From Tomocerus qinae (lineage: Eukaryota > Arthropoda > Collembola > Entomobryomorpha > Tomoceridae): 64,000 bases of DNA. Both the position numbers and the translations under genes were made by a program. The stretch lies in contig CM034547.1 in NCBI GenBank assembly GCA_020055645.1, forward strand, positions 15,594,513 through 15,658,512. The letters run 5' to 3'. Positions 33,701 through 47,675 of this stretch are shown here, piece by piece (the stretch's first letter is position 1; every line of letters begins with the position of its first letter). The notes beneath the pieces are model-generated. The model ran no database searches. It was given only the letters and a program-made list of their open reading frames with translations, and had not been told where the DNA came from.

Positions 33701-36700
33701 GGTTTCTCTGACGCAAGCTTTAGATAAGTAGGGCAAACAAACTACTAATTGCCTTAATTATTGTAAGACACGCTAATTGTGTATGCGTAGGTACATAATA
33801 ATATGCATAAATTATGTTGGTTTTATATTAGCTAATGATTCATTAGTAAACCAATCTAAAGCATATAGGACAAAGCAATTTACTTCAAGTATTTAGTTAG
33901 TATTTAGCATTTTTAAAAAGATCCATTATGCACCTAAGTACTGCTTACTGGGAGATGAGTTGCTGTTGGAAAACTACCTACAACTTTCTATAGCTCACTT
34001 TATCTATAGTTGATGAAACTTTACTAATTGCTGATACAAGTTTATAATAAGGTCAACGTAATTATATAAAATATATAATAGCCTTAGTTTAACAATCTTT
34101 CATGTCTCGACAAATTGGTGAATGAATTATGTGAAATTTGTGCACAGCGAAAGCAGTAGTAAATATCTGAATGGAACATTGCATTAGAGTTAGAGCAGAA
34201 TAGAAGTGAGTAGAGAAAAAGAAACAGCGGCAGCAGTGCCATCCATCCATGAATGAAAACATGGCAAGTTTAGAGTTTGCTCAAACCACATTAGGTGATG
34301 GTGATCCTATAAATTCCCTGTGCCAAAATACAGTCTTTCTTGTAGCTTTTTGAAACTAATATTGTTTGCAATCAGAATTCCTATTCTTTCGTTTGACTCC
34401 ACAAGTTTCTACCTCTTAACAGTCTTAACACAGTCTTAACAAATGTCTTTTCTGAACTTTTACTATGTACTGCTAAAGATTTATAAATAAGCATATAATA
34501 TGTCACTTTCTTTTCTTTCTCCATACCGAATTAATATTGCAGGTTACCTTAATCGCGGAAATACTATTTACTAGTGAATTATGAAAGAAGCTTGATGATA
34601 ATTAAACTGTAAATAGAGATAATTTTTTTATAAGTATATCGTGTCATTATCAACTTGAATTGCATTTACCAACATGTAATTATTTTCGAGTACATATTTT
34701 CTGTCATCAAAAGACTTCCACGCTCACTCGTTGTAAATTGAGTCAAAGGTAACGTTTTGTGAGAAACGGTGGAAAAGTATTTGGACGAAAAACGAAGCTT
34801 ATATATTGGCGATCTTGCTGTCAAAATTTGAAGTTTAAACCTTGCTAACAATGTTGAGATTCATTATGGTTTAAGAAAATTGACTTAAACTCCGTTTCAA
34901 TCGCATTAGAGGTTGAACGTATATTTTTATATATGTGACTGTTATTCAGTAGTTAATATCAAGTCTTATGAATTCCGAAAAAGTATTAATTTTAGTAAGG
35001 CACAAAGGCACTGTTTCAGACACTAAATTTAATGAGAAATCGTTTGTATAGCATATAGAACGCGTTGATTGTAGTGGGTGTGTGTGCTTGTTGCTCTTGT
35101 TGAGTCATATAGCAGTTGCCGTAACGGGACGTGGTACATGGTAGTGAGGCGAGTTGCCTAAAAATAATGGGATTGGATTGAATTGAGTTGGGATTGGAGA
35201 ACGATGTAGTGTTTGATATAAAGGGTACAAAGTGACAGAGACACATCCCGTATAAAATGTGGCAGGAGCAGGACCACATTGTAGGCAACTGAAAACATTA
35301 AGAGTTAAGAGGTATTCGGACTAAGTCTTTCTTTTGTAATGTACAGTGAGACTGATTTTGACATGCCTTCATGGTTCGGCTTGGCTACACACATATAGAA
35401 ATCAAACAAAACCGTAGAATCACAGAATTGTAGAGAATACACATGACTGTAGTTAGTATCAAGTCTCAGTAGTGACTCAGTGACTGAAATGGCCCTTATA
35501 ATATAGAAGCCTAAGAGATGTGTCGGTAGTTCTGTGTGGGTACACATAGTAAAAGATACACATAGTATCATCATCGTTTTTTAGCAAAGCAATGCAGTGT
35601 GGCTTGATGTCGTAGAGAGAGTTAGTCGTGACATAACATAGGAGAGCGTAGTATAGGATTGCCATTGCTGTGCTGTTTTTTACCACACTTCGCCATCCTT
35701 CGGTGCCATGATGATGATGCCATGGCTTGGCTATGGTTGCCTTACTTTACTACAGACAGGCTAAGCCAACGAGGCTTTTGCTTACCAACCCCTTTCATTC
35801 TGAATGAGATGGACTCTTCCACAGAGCTGAAAAGAACAGAGAATTGTAGTGAAATAGGCATTTCCCATGGAAATAGGGAGTTGAGTTGAGTTTCCAAGTT
35901 ATGCTAGACTTTTAGTTCTCTGTCTGTACTTCTGTTTAGATCCTCTTATTTTGCTTTGCTCTCCTACACTACATTCGAAGGAAACTAGGTATATAATGCT
36001 ACATGCTCACACTGTAATACTCTCTTGTTTCTCTCTCTGATAGTGCGAAAAGGTATGAAGGTATGAAATAGTTTCCGTAGAATAATACCCAATAGTACCC
36101 TATAGGTTAGCTTCTAAAACTTTTCGTTCTTTTACTCAGGGTTTATGACAGTGTAAATATATGTACCTACTTACCTTTTGTCTTCACAGATATGCTCACT
36201 ATATAACTGAATGAAGAGCATGAAACCAATGAAGGTCCATTTCAGAACGTGTAGTTTAGTTCACTTTTGTATTACTTTAGTACATTACTTGATCCTCAGT
36301 TTTCGCCTGGAAGTTAATATACAGTGCATTCGAATTCAAGCAACTAAACTAACAATATAATAAACCTACACTATAAAGGTTTATGCACCAAACTTCACAC
36401 TTCCCTACGTACAAGGAACAATATAAAGTTCTGCTTGGCCATCTACTTATTTCTCACATACTTTTCCAGCTCCCATTCAATTACTACACTGAAACTCTAG
36501 ATTGTCTATAATGGAAGGTGCCCTTAAGCACTTTATATGTTTTATATACCTATCTCACGCAATGTAGCACTGGCTTTATTTAATGTAACTATAAGGTATT
36601 TGCTCGTGAGTAAAAGGTACACATTACGAGACATAGCTTCATTGTACTTACTTACATGCTACACATTTGTTCAAATCTAAAGTAAACCTCCGTTTATATT

Positions 36701-39700
36701 GGACTCGGTACAAAATTGATACATAAACATGGTTTACGTTATTGCGTTTGTGATGTAATATTATTTACTTAAGTAGGTGTATTTGTGCATGAGAGCTTTG
36801 GCTTCAGTTCGCGCTTGGTTTAGGTACAAATGTGCATTGTACTAATATTGCGTATTATATTGCATTTCAGATTATACTTGTATCTTGGCATGCAACGGCA
36901 ATAGATAGGGAATCATATGACTGAGTCGAATTAAATATTACATAGATAGGTACTTGAGGCATGGTCGGCTTGTAATATTATAACCCCCATGCCAAATTGG
37001 GTACCTATACATAATAATGACTGCTTTTGGCCATAGGAACTCTAGAAACCTTCTACATAGGTTATTATTACCATGTGTTATAGTGTACAATATTTTGTGT
37101 ACTTTAATATGTTGCACTGACTTGTTTTAGGCATGATATTGTAATGTATGGAGGAAAGAGCTGGGAAGGGAAATGCCAACCGACCTACCGAACGCGGTTC
37201 AGTTGGTAAAAGTCACTGTCGTTCACCATTCTCGTTATTGCTCTCTTCTAGAAAAGGAACACGCGTTCTCGGAGTCGCCCTTGCTTATTATTGTTACATA
37301 ATATTTTCCCCAAGTCTTGTCTTGATTTTTCTTGGCGAGATACAGTTATTATTGCCATTTGACAACGCTCTGCTTATTGTAGCCGGCGTGCGTTGCGTTC
37401 TCTGTTTATGTTCGTGCATTCCATGTGCACTTGAAAAAGTGAGACTTTTGGAACATACCAGTGTGCCCTCCCTAACATTGTGTTGGATTATACAGACGAA
37501 CGCCAAGAAATCTAGTAAGCAAAAGCAAAGTTTAGCTTTCGGCTTCTGCTCAGACAAAGTGACTTCCAGTTTGTTCGTGTTTAAATTTGGAAAGCCTTAG
37601 CCTTAGCAAGGCTGGACTAAAGTTCAATTGGTATTCAGTGTTCACCTTTAAAACTTAAGTCAGCACAGAGTTGGGGAACAAGAGACTAAATTGTATAGTG
37701 CCCAGACATACCAATCAAATATCTATAAAGGGTTGAATACCTAGTTTAGTGAACCAGTTCGCCTTATTGATTCAATTCATCACGCTCGTAAATAAAACAA
37801 ACTGAGTAAAGACTCAACTCAACACGTTATTTTATTTACATCATCAATCCTAGAAGAAAAGACCCATACCATATTTGTATAGGTACGTACAACTGGTCTG
37901 GTTCTGGTATTACTGCTTTACTACTCTACATAATATTTTCCTTCCTCGCTCGGCTTACATACAAGTAAACAAGCAATAAAAACAAATACATAAATTACAG
38001 ATTATAAAAATAAACCAGAACATTCGTTACTCATTTATACTGCTAATAAATATTTACAAATTGATGTGCGTCTTGTTCTGTCTTGGCCACAGTAAGTAGA
38101 TACAAATAGGCGGCTCATTTACATCAACAATCAGCATCATTCTTAGAATTTGTCAAGAATTTAAAGAATTGGATCACCACCATGAATAACTATACATCTT
38201 AATTTGAATACTTACAAGTCAGTTATTTACTGCATCTCTACTATTAATTTATACTGTAATTTATGTTATATAGATGGTCTGCTGTTTTGACGGGTAAATA
38301 CATACATACTAATTGTGAATTTTTTGATATAGAAGTGCCATATGATATATAACATGACATAGATCATATTGGATAGACGGACACTTGAGTTTTAGCAGAG
38401 TTAACACAGTTGGCTGTGGTTGGTATAGTGGATCATGATTGAGTTGTGAGTTGATTTGACTTTTGCTCAAGCCATCCATTGAGGCGTAACATAGATAGAT
38501 AAGCCGGTGCACATTGCCTTTGAAAGAGTGGTCTCACTTGTTTCCATTTAATCGTTTCTGTAATAAATTAAAGAGAAAGTGTTATCAATCAGAATATTCG
38601 CTATTATCACATAACAAAAAGCTATAATAAGTATACAAAGTTAATATAAGAAGGCTATGATTAGAAAGGATGCAAATATGCAGCTCGAAAAGTGTCACAG
38701 ATAGTGAAGAAACATATCTAAGTAGAGGAGTCTGAAGTTCGCATAAATCATTATTAATTGCAAAGTTTACTTAGTAAGTTACAAGGATGAAAGGATCTCT
38801 AAAATCCCAATTACAAAGTTGTCATTGCTAAATGTAGCGAATCTTAATGGCAGTAAGAATCCTCTTTAGCGATTAGCTGTCTCTGTCAATTTACAATCAT
38901 TTTTGCTGTTCCTTATTTATGTGTCTCTACTAGTTCAGTGTGACAGTCAATCAATTCAATCTCACGAAAACAATTTTATAGATTCTATTCACGTATGTGT
39001 ATTTATACAAATGACATCAATGAAGGAGCGTATATGCTAATGGATAACTGTTTCTGTTGTCATAATAGTAGCATATATGTGACATATATATATATATTTA
39101 AGAAAAGTCCTAAAAAGAATCACTTATCTAAGTAGTATGTTATTCTGTGGTGTGATTGCTGAATGTTGATTGCCACTTTTCTATGCACATGCTGCTGCTG
39201 GTGAGAGAGACAGAGAAGATAAGTAGGGACGGCAGAAGAACATAAGCCAGCACATCACATCAGCTCTGCACGTAAAGTATTCTGTCTATGTACTACTACA
39301 GGCTATGTGTTGTTGTGTCTAGCACAGGAGAGAAGTGAATGAGCAAAGAGAAACGTCGTATCTCTGCTGTGTACTGACTATATGTATTGTGTGCCTCAGT
39401 GGATTCCAGTTCAGTCAACCAACAGTTGGGTTCAAGTGAAGTTGAAGTTGATGAAATTGTTGTAGCTGTCCTCTCATTCATTCTTTTCCATAAAAATCCT
39501 ATTTTATTTCAGAAATCTCCGTAGTGTAGTCTCTGTTTGTGTTTCTATTTCTGTTGGTATAGGATTAAAGTTATTGAGGAAAGAAGACTTTTCATTTGAT
39601 TACTTCCGTGGGCAGAAACTTGCCGTATATTGTCTTTGGTTTAATCAGAAACTTGTAATTTATTGTTTACCTGAATTGGATTGCTTTCAAGTGAACTGAA

Positions 39701-42700
39701 CTGGGCAGGGCTGGCCGAGTGTCTAATCTCTGTGTACTGTGAGTGCATATCCAATAGGTACTTACGTAACTTGCGTATACATTGTCATAGCCTTAGCCGG
39801 CTGTTAACGTGTTGCTTGTGTACATAATACAGTATAACAAGTTTCTATATGTAATTGGAACGAAAGTGCAAGTGGTAAACAACTTGTTCTCTTCAAAACA
39901 CAAAGAGAAGACAGCATTTCATTGCCTTTTATTACCATTGTGATTACAAGTTACTTACAGATTGTCCACGAGCGAGAGGAACGTCCGTCTTTCTATATTA
40001 AACAAAAGTTCACGTACTTTACATTTTCTTGACTCTCTAATTCCCTAAGCCTACAAAACTACACAGGTAAATTCTCTTCCTCCTTCTTTTCATTAGCCGC
40101 AGTTTCTATTCTGCGTGTGAATTCTTCTCTTATTAAAAAACTATTTTTTTCACTTACAAAATGTAGTCTGCGAGTTGGCCAGGTTTTTTAGTGCATCGTA
40201 ATTATTTATGACATAACAATGGTGCTAATAAATACAATATGGTACTACTTTTACCCACCGAGTGCATGGTAGAAAGCTTTTTAGCAAATACTGCATTCAA
40301 TTGTGTTAATAAGCAAATACGACGTGGTTCCTATTTATGGTAAATAGTCTCATTATTATCCATAACCCTCTCTCTTTCACGTATGCAGATAATAGGATGT
40401 TTGCATATTTTAACAGCTAGTGAGTAATGGCCAAAACAATGTATACAATATGGTCAGATGGAATAATATTACCCATATCTACCAGTTGTTACATACATGC
40501 TACGTAGTATTGGAATGAGGAGTCTACAGTAAACAGACATAAGTACCTGAACCTCATTCTATATGTACCATGTAATACTAGTACACACCTAGTAATAATG
40601 CAATAATGACAAAGTGATACTATCATCAGGCCATCATCAGCTGTGGTTCACATGATTATCCTGCTTAAGATAAGATATTACATTACCTTGTTATCTCAGC
40701 TATTACGTATCAAATTAAGCAGTACTCAAGGAAATAAGAAATTACTATATACCTAAGATTGAGATAATAAAGTTAAATACCTACTTTTGGATTTTTAAGA
40801 TTTTTCATGACATTAGTAAATGTATTTTGCCATATTTTCTTCACTGACAACAATTTATTCTGTATTTAAACAATTTGCATCTCTATATGTTACATAGATC
40901 TAGGTTGTAACATTATTGCCAGTTTGCGATGAAAGTCTTCGATGAAGATTAATTAAGGAAGAATTTGACGTACGGATATATCCATGGATGTGTTGTTAAT
41001 TAAGGTGTTATCGGTGTTAACTCTCGCAAAATTTGTGCAAATGTATATATCAAATTTTAATCACCAGGTGTCAACAGTAGATACCGCGAGATCTCGGCAG
41101 AATGTTTACTACTCTTTTAAGCTATCTCATTGTATACGATGTATAGTATGTACATGTTTAGGTATATATTTGTATGTATGTTATACAACTGCAAGCTGTA
41201 ATAGCCGGTTGTGTAGTAATAATATATAGTAATATCAAGTAATACTGACTGTTTACACAAGAGACATTATCCAGCGATTAACATTCCTCCCTTTTGGTTA
41301 CTTAAGAAAATAGTCTACTTATCCAAGTAAGGCTTCTCTGTTTCTTTTAAGGAATAATGAGGTAGAAAAGCAGAATAAATCTGAACACTTGACAGTTTGA
41401 AAATACGAAGTGGGATATAAGGAAAGGTAGCTCTTGATAATAGGTTCTAGATTAATGCAGAAGTTGTTTATTGTATTTATTTAGCCTTTGTTTTAGAAAA
41501 TAGGAGTGCCGCTCCTGGATTCGTTGCGTACTTGCGAGTATACCTAAATATTCGGGAGGTTGTAATAATGGAGTTGTAACTAACTCACAGTGGGAATAGA
41601 GCTGCCTAAGAGGTCTGTAAAGAGTAAAAACGTTTTTACTCCAGCTGCCTCAGCGCTGTAATGCCAGCTAAATAAAATTAAAGTTCCTTGGAGAGAAAAA
41701 GTGTCGTAAAGGTAGAGGGACTGTGTAAAGTATTTATACTTTGTGAATGTGACATATAAGGTAGGGTATTGTTAGGGAGAGATAAAGTAAAGCTCTGTAC
41801 ACATTTCCACGCACACAATCTAACTCACCTTTCTTAGGCTTTCTGCTACGTTTACTTTATTGGAGATTGTGAACAGTGCTTTCCTTGTTTGCACAGAGGC
41901 ATTCTTTCCTTACTTATGTCGTTCTATTATGTGAAAAACTGTTTATGCTATGCTCTGTTGTGAAGTAAGATGATAAGGGTGATGATAACCTCGGCTTATT
42001 CCACTGTTTAAAACAGAACAAAGTGCCTAAGTACAATTACACAACACATTCATGGACGGAATAGTTGACATTTGGAATTGGATGCACACTCATCAATGTA
42101 CACATGTGCTCACGAAGATGCAGTTATCATTTCTTACAAAAGGGACTAAAGATGAAAAGCTACGAATGTAGCGTGCAACACACTATTTATCTCAAGAGTG
42201 CTAGGTACATATAGTGAAGGGATGGTAGACGCAGATAAACTTTAAAGATTAAACGAGACAAGAAGACATGAAAAGTAGAAAATTAAACCACCAAAAATTA
42301 AATACTGCTCGTGCTCGTAGTTACTACTACACATGGCTATGCCGAATACGATAAAAGATTCAGTTGTTCGACTTAAGGGCTAAACGGATTTAAACAGCAG
42401 ATATATATGAGATAATGTCAAGGAAGTAAAATTAAATAGAACACAGCACATGCCAATTAGACGAAACGAGACTGGGATCTTTAAAACTCTAACACAACTT
42501 TACCATTACCGTACTTTGGGTCTTATGGCTTTCCTCAAGATGCCCTCACTAATAATAAGCAGTCATATTATGCTGAATTAGTAGATACATCTAAGTATTG
42601 TTCCGTGCTGCTGGATTCTATCGTACACTTTATGTTAATAAGCTACGTAAATGAGTAAATTGGCCGTTTGAAATACAAGGGCTGCTGTGTGCCTCTATCT

Positions 42701-45700
42701 TACATCCAACTGTATCCATAAAGTGTAGGCAATATATTATATTGTAAGTACACATTGCACGTATTGTTGATTCTCGCTTGGTTCAAATGTTTTGTATGCA
42801 CACACACACATAAGTATGTTTTCGTATCAACTGCCTAATAATAAAGTAAGCACACATTCTTTAGCATAGCGGTGATAAGTACTTTTATGTAGGTATATTG
42901 GAAGTGTGTAGAAATATACGAGCGTTATATAGCATTATAAAACTGTGTTTATGAGACGTTATAGGAATATGCGTCGCAAACACAATTTTATATTAAATAT
43001 TTGTCAGCACGTGGAGTGTTAAGTAAAGTTTGGCTCGTAAGTCTTTTCATGAAGCTGCGTTTAGTATTTTAGAAATCCCTTTCTGATAGGGAGCATATAG
43101 GAGTAGTAAAATAGTAACCCTTTGAATGTATCGGCATCTTATGAAGTAAGATAGTTAAGCCTGTATGTCAATTGGAATTGGTTCTGGGATGGTATGGCAA
43201 GGCATGGTATTTACCATACTGCAGACGTAAGTAGACAAGAGTAGCACACATTTTCCTGGCATCTTCCCCATGAATTCCTGTTGCTCTTCAGATGTAGTAC
43301 ACACAGTGCAGAGTGTAAGGACAACACATGTATGCAATCTATATAAATATATAAATAGTTAATCGGTATGGATTACTATTGGGAAAGCTCAATAAAGTTC
43401 TCTATTTAGTTCAAGTATACGGGTTACTGTTATATAAGTACTATAATGACCAAAGTAGACATGAATAGATTACTTACATTACTGGTCTAGTTTAGAGGAA
43501 TAAAAAATGTGTTTGTGTATGCACGTTGTGAAGCCTTGGACTGAGAGTGCACTATTTTGAAGCAAAGCAGAACTGCCAATCTGGGTTATCAAATTCATAT
43601 CACCTGAAATGAGCTCGTAATGGAAGTGAACTTCTTCGTGTATCTCTATAACTTACATAGAAGATAGGTAAGACTACATCCATTAGCATGAATAGATAAC
43701 AATAGACAACCCGGTGTACGTAGTCTAGAGAAGATAACTCTAATTGCATGATTAGATTATTATTTATTATGATAGGTTGAGGGATAATGTATCCCCCCAA
43801 TATAACTTATATCACTAATTTCAAGATTACTCCCTATTGAACTTCATGCGAATTCTATGCCTTTACAACCATGAAAGATTAGGGTATTAGTTATGTGCAT
43901 TGAAAACAGCCATAGTTTTAAAATGATTTCCGCATCTACATAATTTGTACTGTTGTGCAGCTATTCAATGATTAAACATAAGCAAATATTTTGTTTTTAC
44001 CATAGTTTTTCAGATTTCATGCTCTCTAGAAGCAGTTTGCTACAGCATTTATAAAATAGTGCTATAGGCCAAGTACTGCCAAATTAAGTTACCTTCAGAT
44101 GCAATTGAAATAATAGTCATAAATTATGAAAGTATGTCTTTAACTGTTTGAAAATGTTTTTGTAGATGTCTGAAAATACATTAAACTGAATGTACCTCGT
44201 AGGTATGCACAAAATTTTATGTGGATTCTCATTCTAGACTTCCAGAATTGAAATTGTGTAGTTGTACTTAGAGTAGTAGAAATACTGAGAATGGATTTAG
44301 CATTAGCATAGCTGAAAGACTTAAGAATAACTGAAAGACAAAAGATTGACAAACGGTTCTGTTCTGTGCCGTAGAAAAAGAACAATGGGAGAGTTGCATA
44401 GGAATTTTCTTGTGTCGTCTTTTCCTTCGTTTCTTATGGACTTCACTTTTATTTCTGTCGGTTATACTTATGCATACGTGTTTATTGTATTGAGCGAGAG
44501 AAGCTTAAGTGAACTCGTAGACTCTTTCGGAGTCTGAGAGTTCACTCCTACGTGCCTAGAAGTACCTATACTCTTTTCAAGTAGTTTTGGCAAGGAAGGG
44601 CTCTTTTCTCAAATTTACTCTACTGACTAACTATTAAACCAACTGTACTTTGAGCCCATCACGTTCCTCTTCAATAACTCAAACACTTTTGAGACAGTCC
44701 AACAACAAAAACTAGACGTTTTGTAGGCACAAATAAAAACATTACACTTTTCTGTCAGTTTTGTTTAAGCCTTTTCTGGGGAATAATACTGCCTGGCGAT
44801 TTCTGAATAAGTGCATGGTACAAGTTAGTGAAAATAAAAACACCATCGGTGACACCATTCTTTGCAAACCTCTAGTAAACTGCTCATTTTCTATCATAAT
44901 CATATCTAAAGTTATTGACACTTTTATCATTTTATGTGGCATGATCAATATTACTAAACATGGAATTGTTTATCCACGTTGTTAAAATTCGCAATTACTA
45001 GTAATAGCATGCAGATAGTTGAAGTTAAAACATCCAGTTAACAAAAGTGGAATTTCTAAATTAGAAACTGAATGAAAAAATGTAATTCTTTAATGTATCT
45101 AGTCATGGATCTAGAAAATCTAAAAGGGGCCTTTGAGAGGAGATTGAAATAAACCATTTGTTTCTGCATTTCAAACTTTTTCTGTCTTGTCACTCGCAGA
45201 GTCGCAGTTCCAGTCCAAGTCGATCATAAACTTGGACACTTTATTGTTTCTTTCTAGTAAAGCATGCAAATCTTTTTATTCTTATCTTAGAGCATCTAAT
45301 TGTATGCATGAATTTGCTTCACTACACAGTTGTAAACTATTGTGGACATGAACATAAGAATAGACATGTATGTATAGAATACAAACTAGGTAAGATAAGG
45401 TCTTACAATAACATACCTGCAATTAAATATAGGACTATCCTATAAAATAGCAAAGGAAAGTTGTTGGAGCCATTTATCTCAAATCTACAAGGTAGACAGA
45501 ACTCCCGTGTCAAATCTTGAAGACTTTTCTATTAACTACAATGCATACTTCACTGCATCATTTCATTATATTTACTGGAGTGTGTACAATATGTAATAAT
45601 CTTCCATAATGATAATACTACATCTCTTCTATAAGTTATACTGTAAGATGGTCGTGTAAGATGATTTTGTGGATGGATGTTGTTAGATACTACGCTGCAG

Positions 45701-47576
45701 ACACAAGTAATTTTTTGTTGTATGTGTGTTATTGTAATTTGACTGAGTTATCAAATAGTACATAGGAAGAACGTGAGATTCTGAATGCAAGTACTATGTG
45801 CACATTTGTATTACGTAATACACTGGAAAATCTCATTTGAAATTATAAAATCCTGAAGGGATTGTTTTTCACGAAGCACAGTTGTTTTTGCTCGTTTGGG
45901 TTAAGGAATAAATTATGTTTATCCTCACCTACAGATGTTTTGCTATTAAGTTCCTGCGTATAATACTGATTTCATTCCAAGAAGGAATAATAAGCCGGCA
46001 GGCTGAGGCTGACGAATTTCTTAGCGTATAGAATCCGTAACTCTGTTGTTGTAGTTAAATTAAAGGCTTGGCAAATACTAAACGAATTTGATTATTGTAA
46101 TTCCTGGGTTGCAAATCTGGTTATAAATTATTAAGACATGTCTTACACACAAATGAAAAAGTGAGCACTTTACCCTGGCAGATGTATGGAGTGTGCAAAA
46201 TAACACTCTTTTATTCCTCTGTGGCATACACCGTAAGTATTTTAAGAATTTCTGGTGCATACCTTAGCATATTGTGCTTACTGGTTGCAGAATAAAAACA
46301 GCCACACACTAGTACCCTACACTTTTGTGCTTACTGAATAGAGAGGAGTCTCGCCATTTTATGGTGCCCATAAATAGTACGAAAGTGCTCTTTTGTAGGC
46401 TTGACCATGATCGAACATAAGTTTGTAAAATTTCGCCTGTCCTTTTTTGGCTCTAACTTAATAAAATGCAGCTGCATCTTGAATGATATTATCTTCTGCC
46501 TATGTCGATCACTGAGGAGTACCTTAAGCAGATTTAAAATGGAATTTACATGTCAGACGCTTGATGGGTTTTCGTTCTGGTGTGATGTTGACATTTTGAT
46601 GGCCAATCTTTGTAGCTAAAATAATTTATGCATTGAAATTCCTTAAAAATGTATACTTAAGCGTCTTTAGATTACTATTAGTACCATTCATTTATTACGT
46701 AACTACTATTCATAGGTTAAATATACTAAACTATGGTTTAAATGCGACAATTTAGATAGTTAATCTTTCTATAAGATTTGAATAGTATAAATATGTGAAT
46801 GGTTGTAGTTGTAGCTACTTAATAATCATTGTGCACATAAAAATCATTGTCGTAGATTAGGGACGCCCAGACATAGGTATAACTTTAATGTGGACTGGAA
46901 ATCTAAAGATTTGCATTTTCACAGGCTAGTTTGCTACAAGAGTAACCCTTATATAGTGTCTCTGCTACATATAAACTAGTAAGATATTGCGTCTTTGCAC
47001 AAATAATTGAATTATAAGGGCAATTTAGTTAAACGAGTGTAACGAAAAGAATGGATGATTTAGTAGAACCCTGGAGCCCTAGAGGCAGACCTTTAAAAGT
47101 TTATTGACAGTGAAAGAGGTAAAAAGAAAAAAATGGGCTTTGTTTTTCTTATGAAAGGATTTCTACTTCTCTGACTTCACTAATTCACTGTCAAATTTTG
47201 GAAAAATGTAGTAGGAATAAGAATATAAGTGCAGCGGTGCATAGAAGTCAGTAACTTCTCATCACATGAGAAACAAAGCTGAAGCGAGTAGCTAATCTAA
47301 AGTTGATCAGCAAAAGACCAAATAGTATAAATGAATAGCGAAAAAGACTATTGTTGAGATTTGTGAGTTGAAACGAAGTGGCAGAGTCTAGTGGTATGAC
47401 TACTAAAGGAAGGAGGCAAGGGAGTTGTAAATTCGGGAGACTATTGGGAATTAATTCTTGTTTGTATTCAGAGCTCGTCGTTGGTTCTAGGGGTTTGTTG
47501 GCGAAGAATGAGAGGATTGCACAGTGCAGAAAAGAATGGAAAAGTTTAGTCTTGATTCAACTCTTCTCCCTGACTT

Positions 47577-47675
47577 AACATGACATGACAGTAAACTTTA
47601 GTTCGGTTGAGGAAACCCCAAGACTACCATCAACCTAAAGCCAAGCCACGACATGTCATGTCAAGTTATGTCAAG
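47577..47675. repeat. inverted ACATGACATGACA arms and TCAAG-rich simple sequence
   Basis: AACATGACATGACA near 47577 is near-complementary to TGTCATGTCAAGTT near 47656. The right arm runs into repeated GTCAAG words. It may fold as a stem, but the arms are made of simple repeated words, so chance is likely. Confidence 0.35.
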
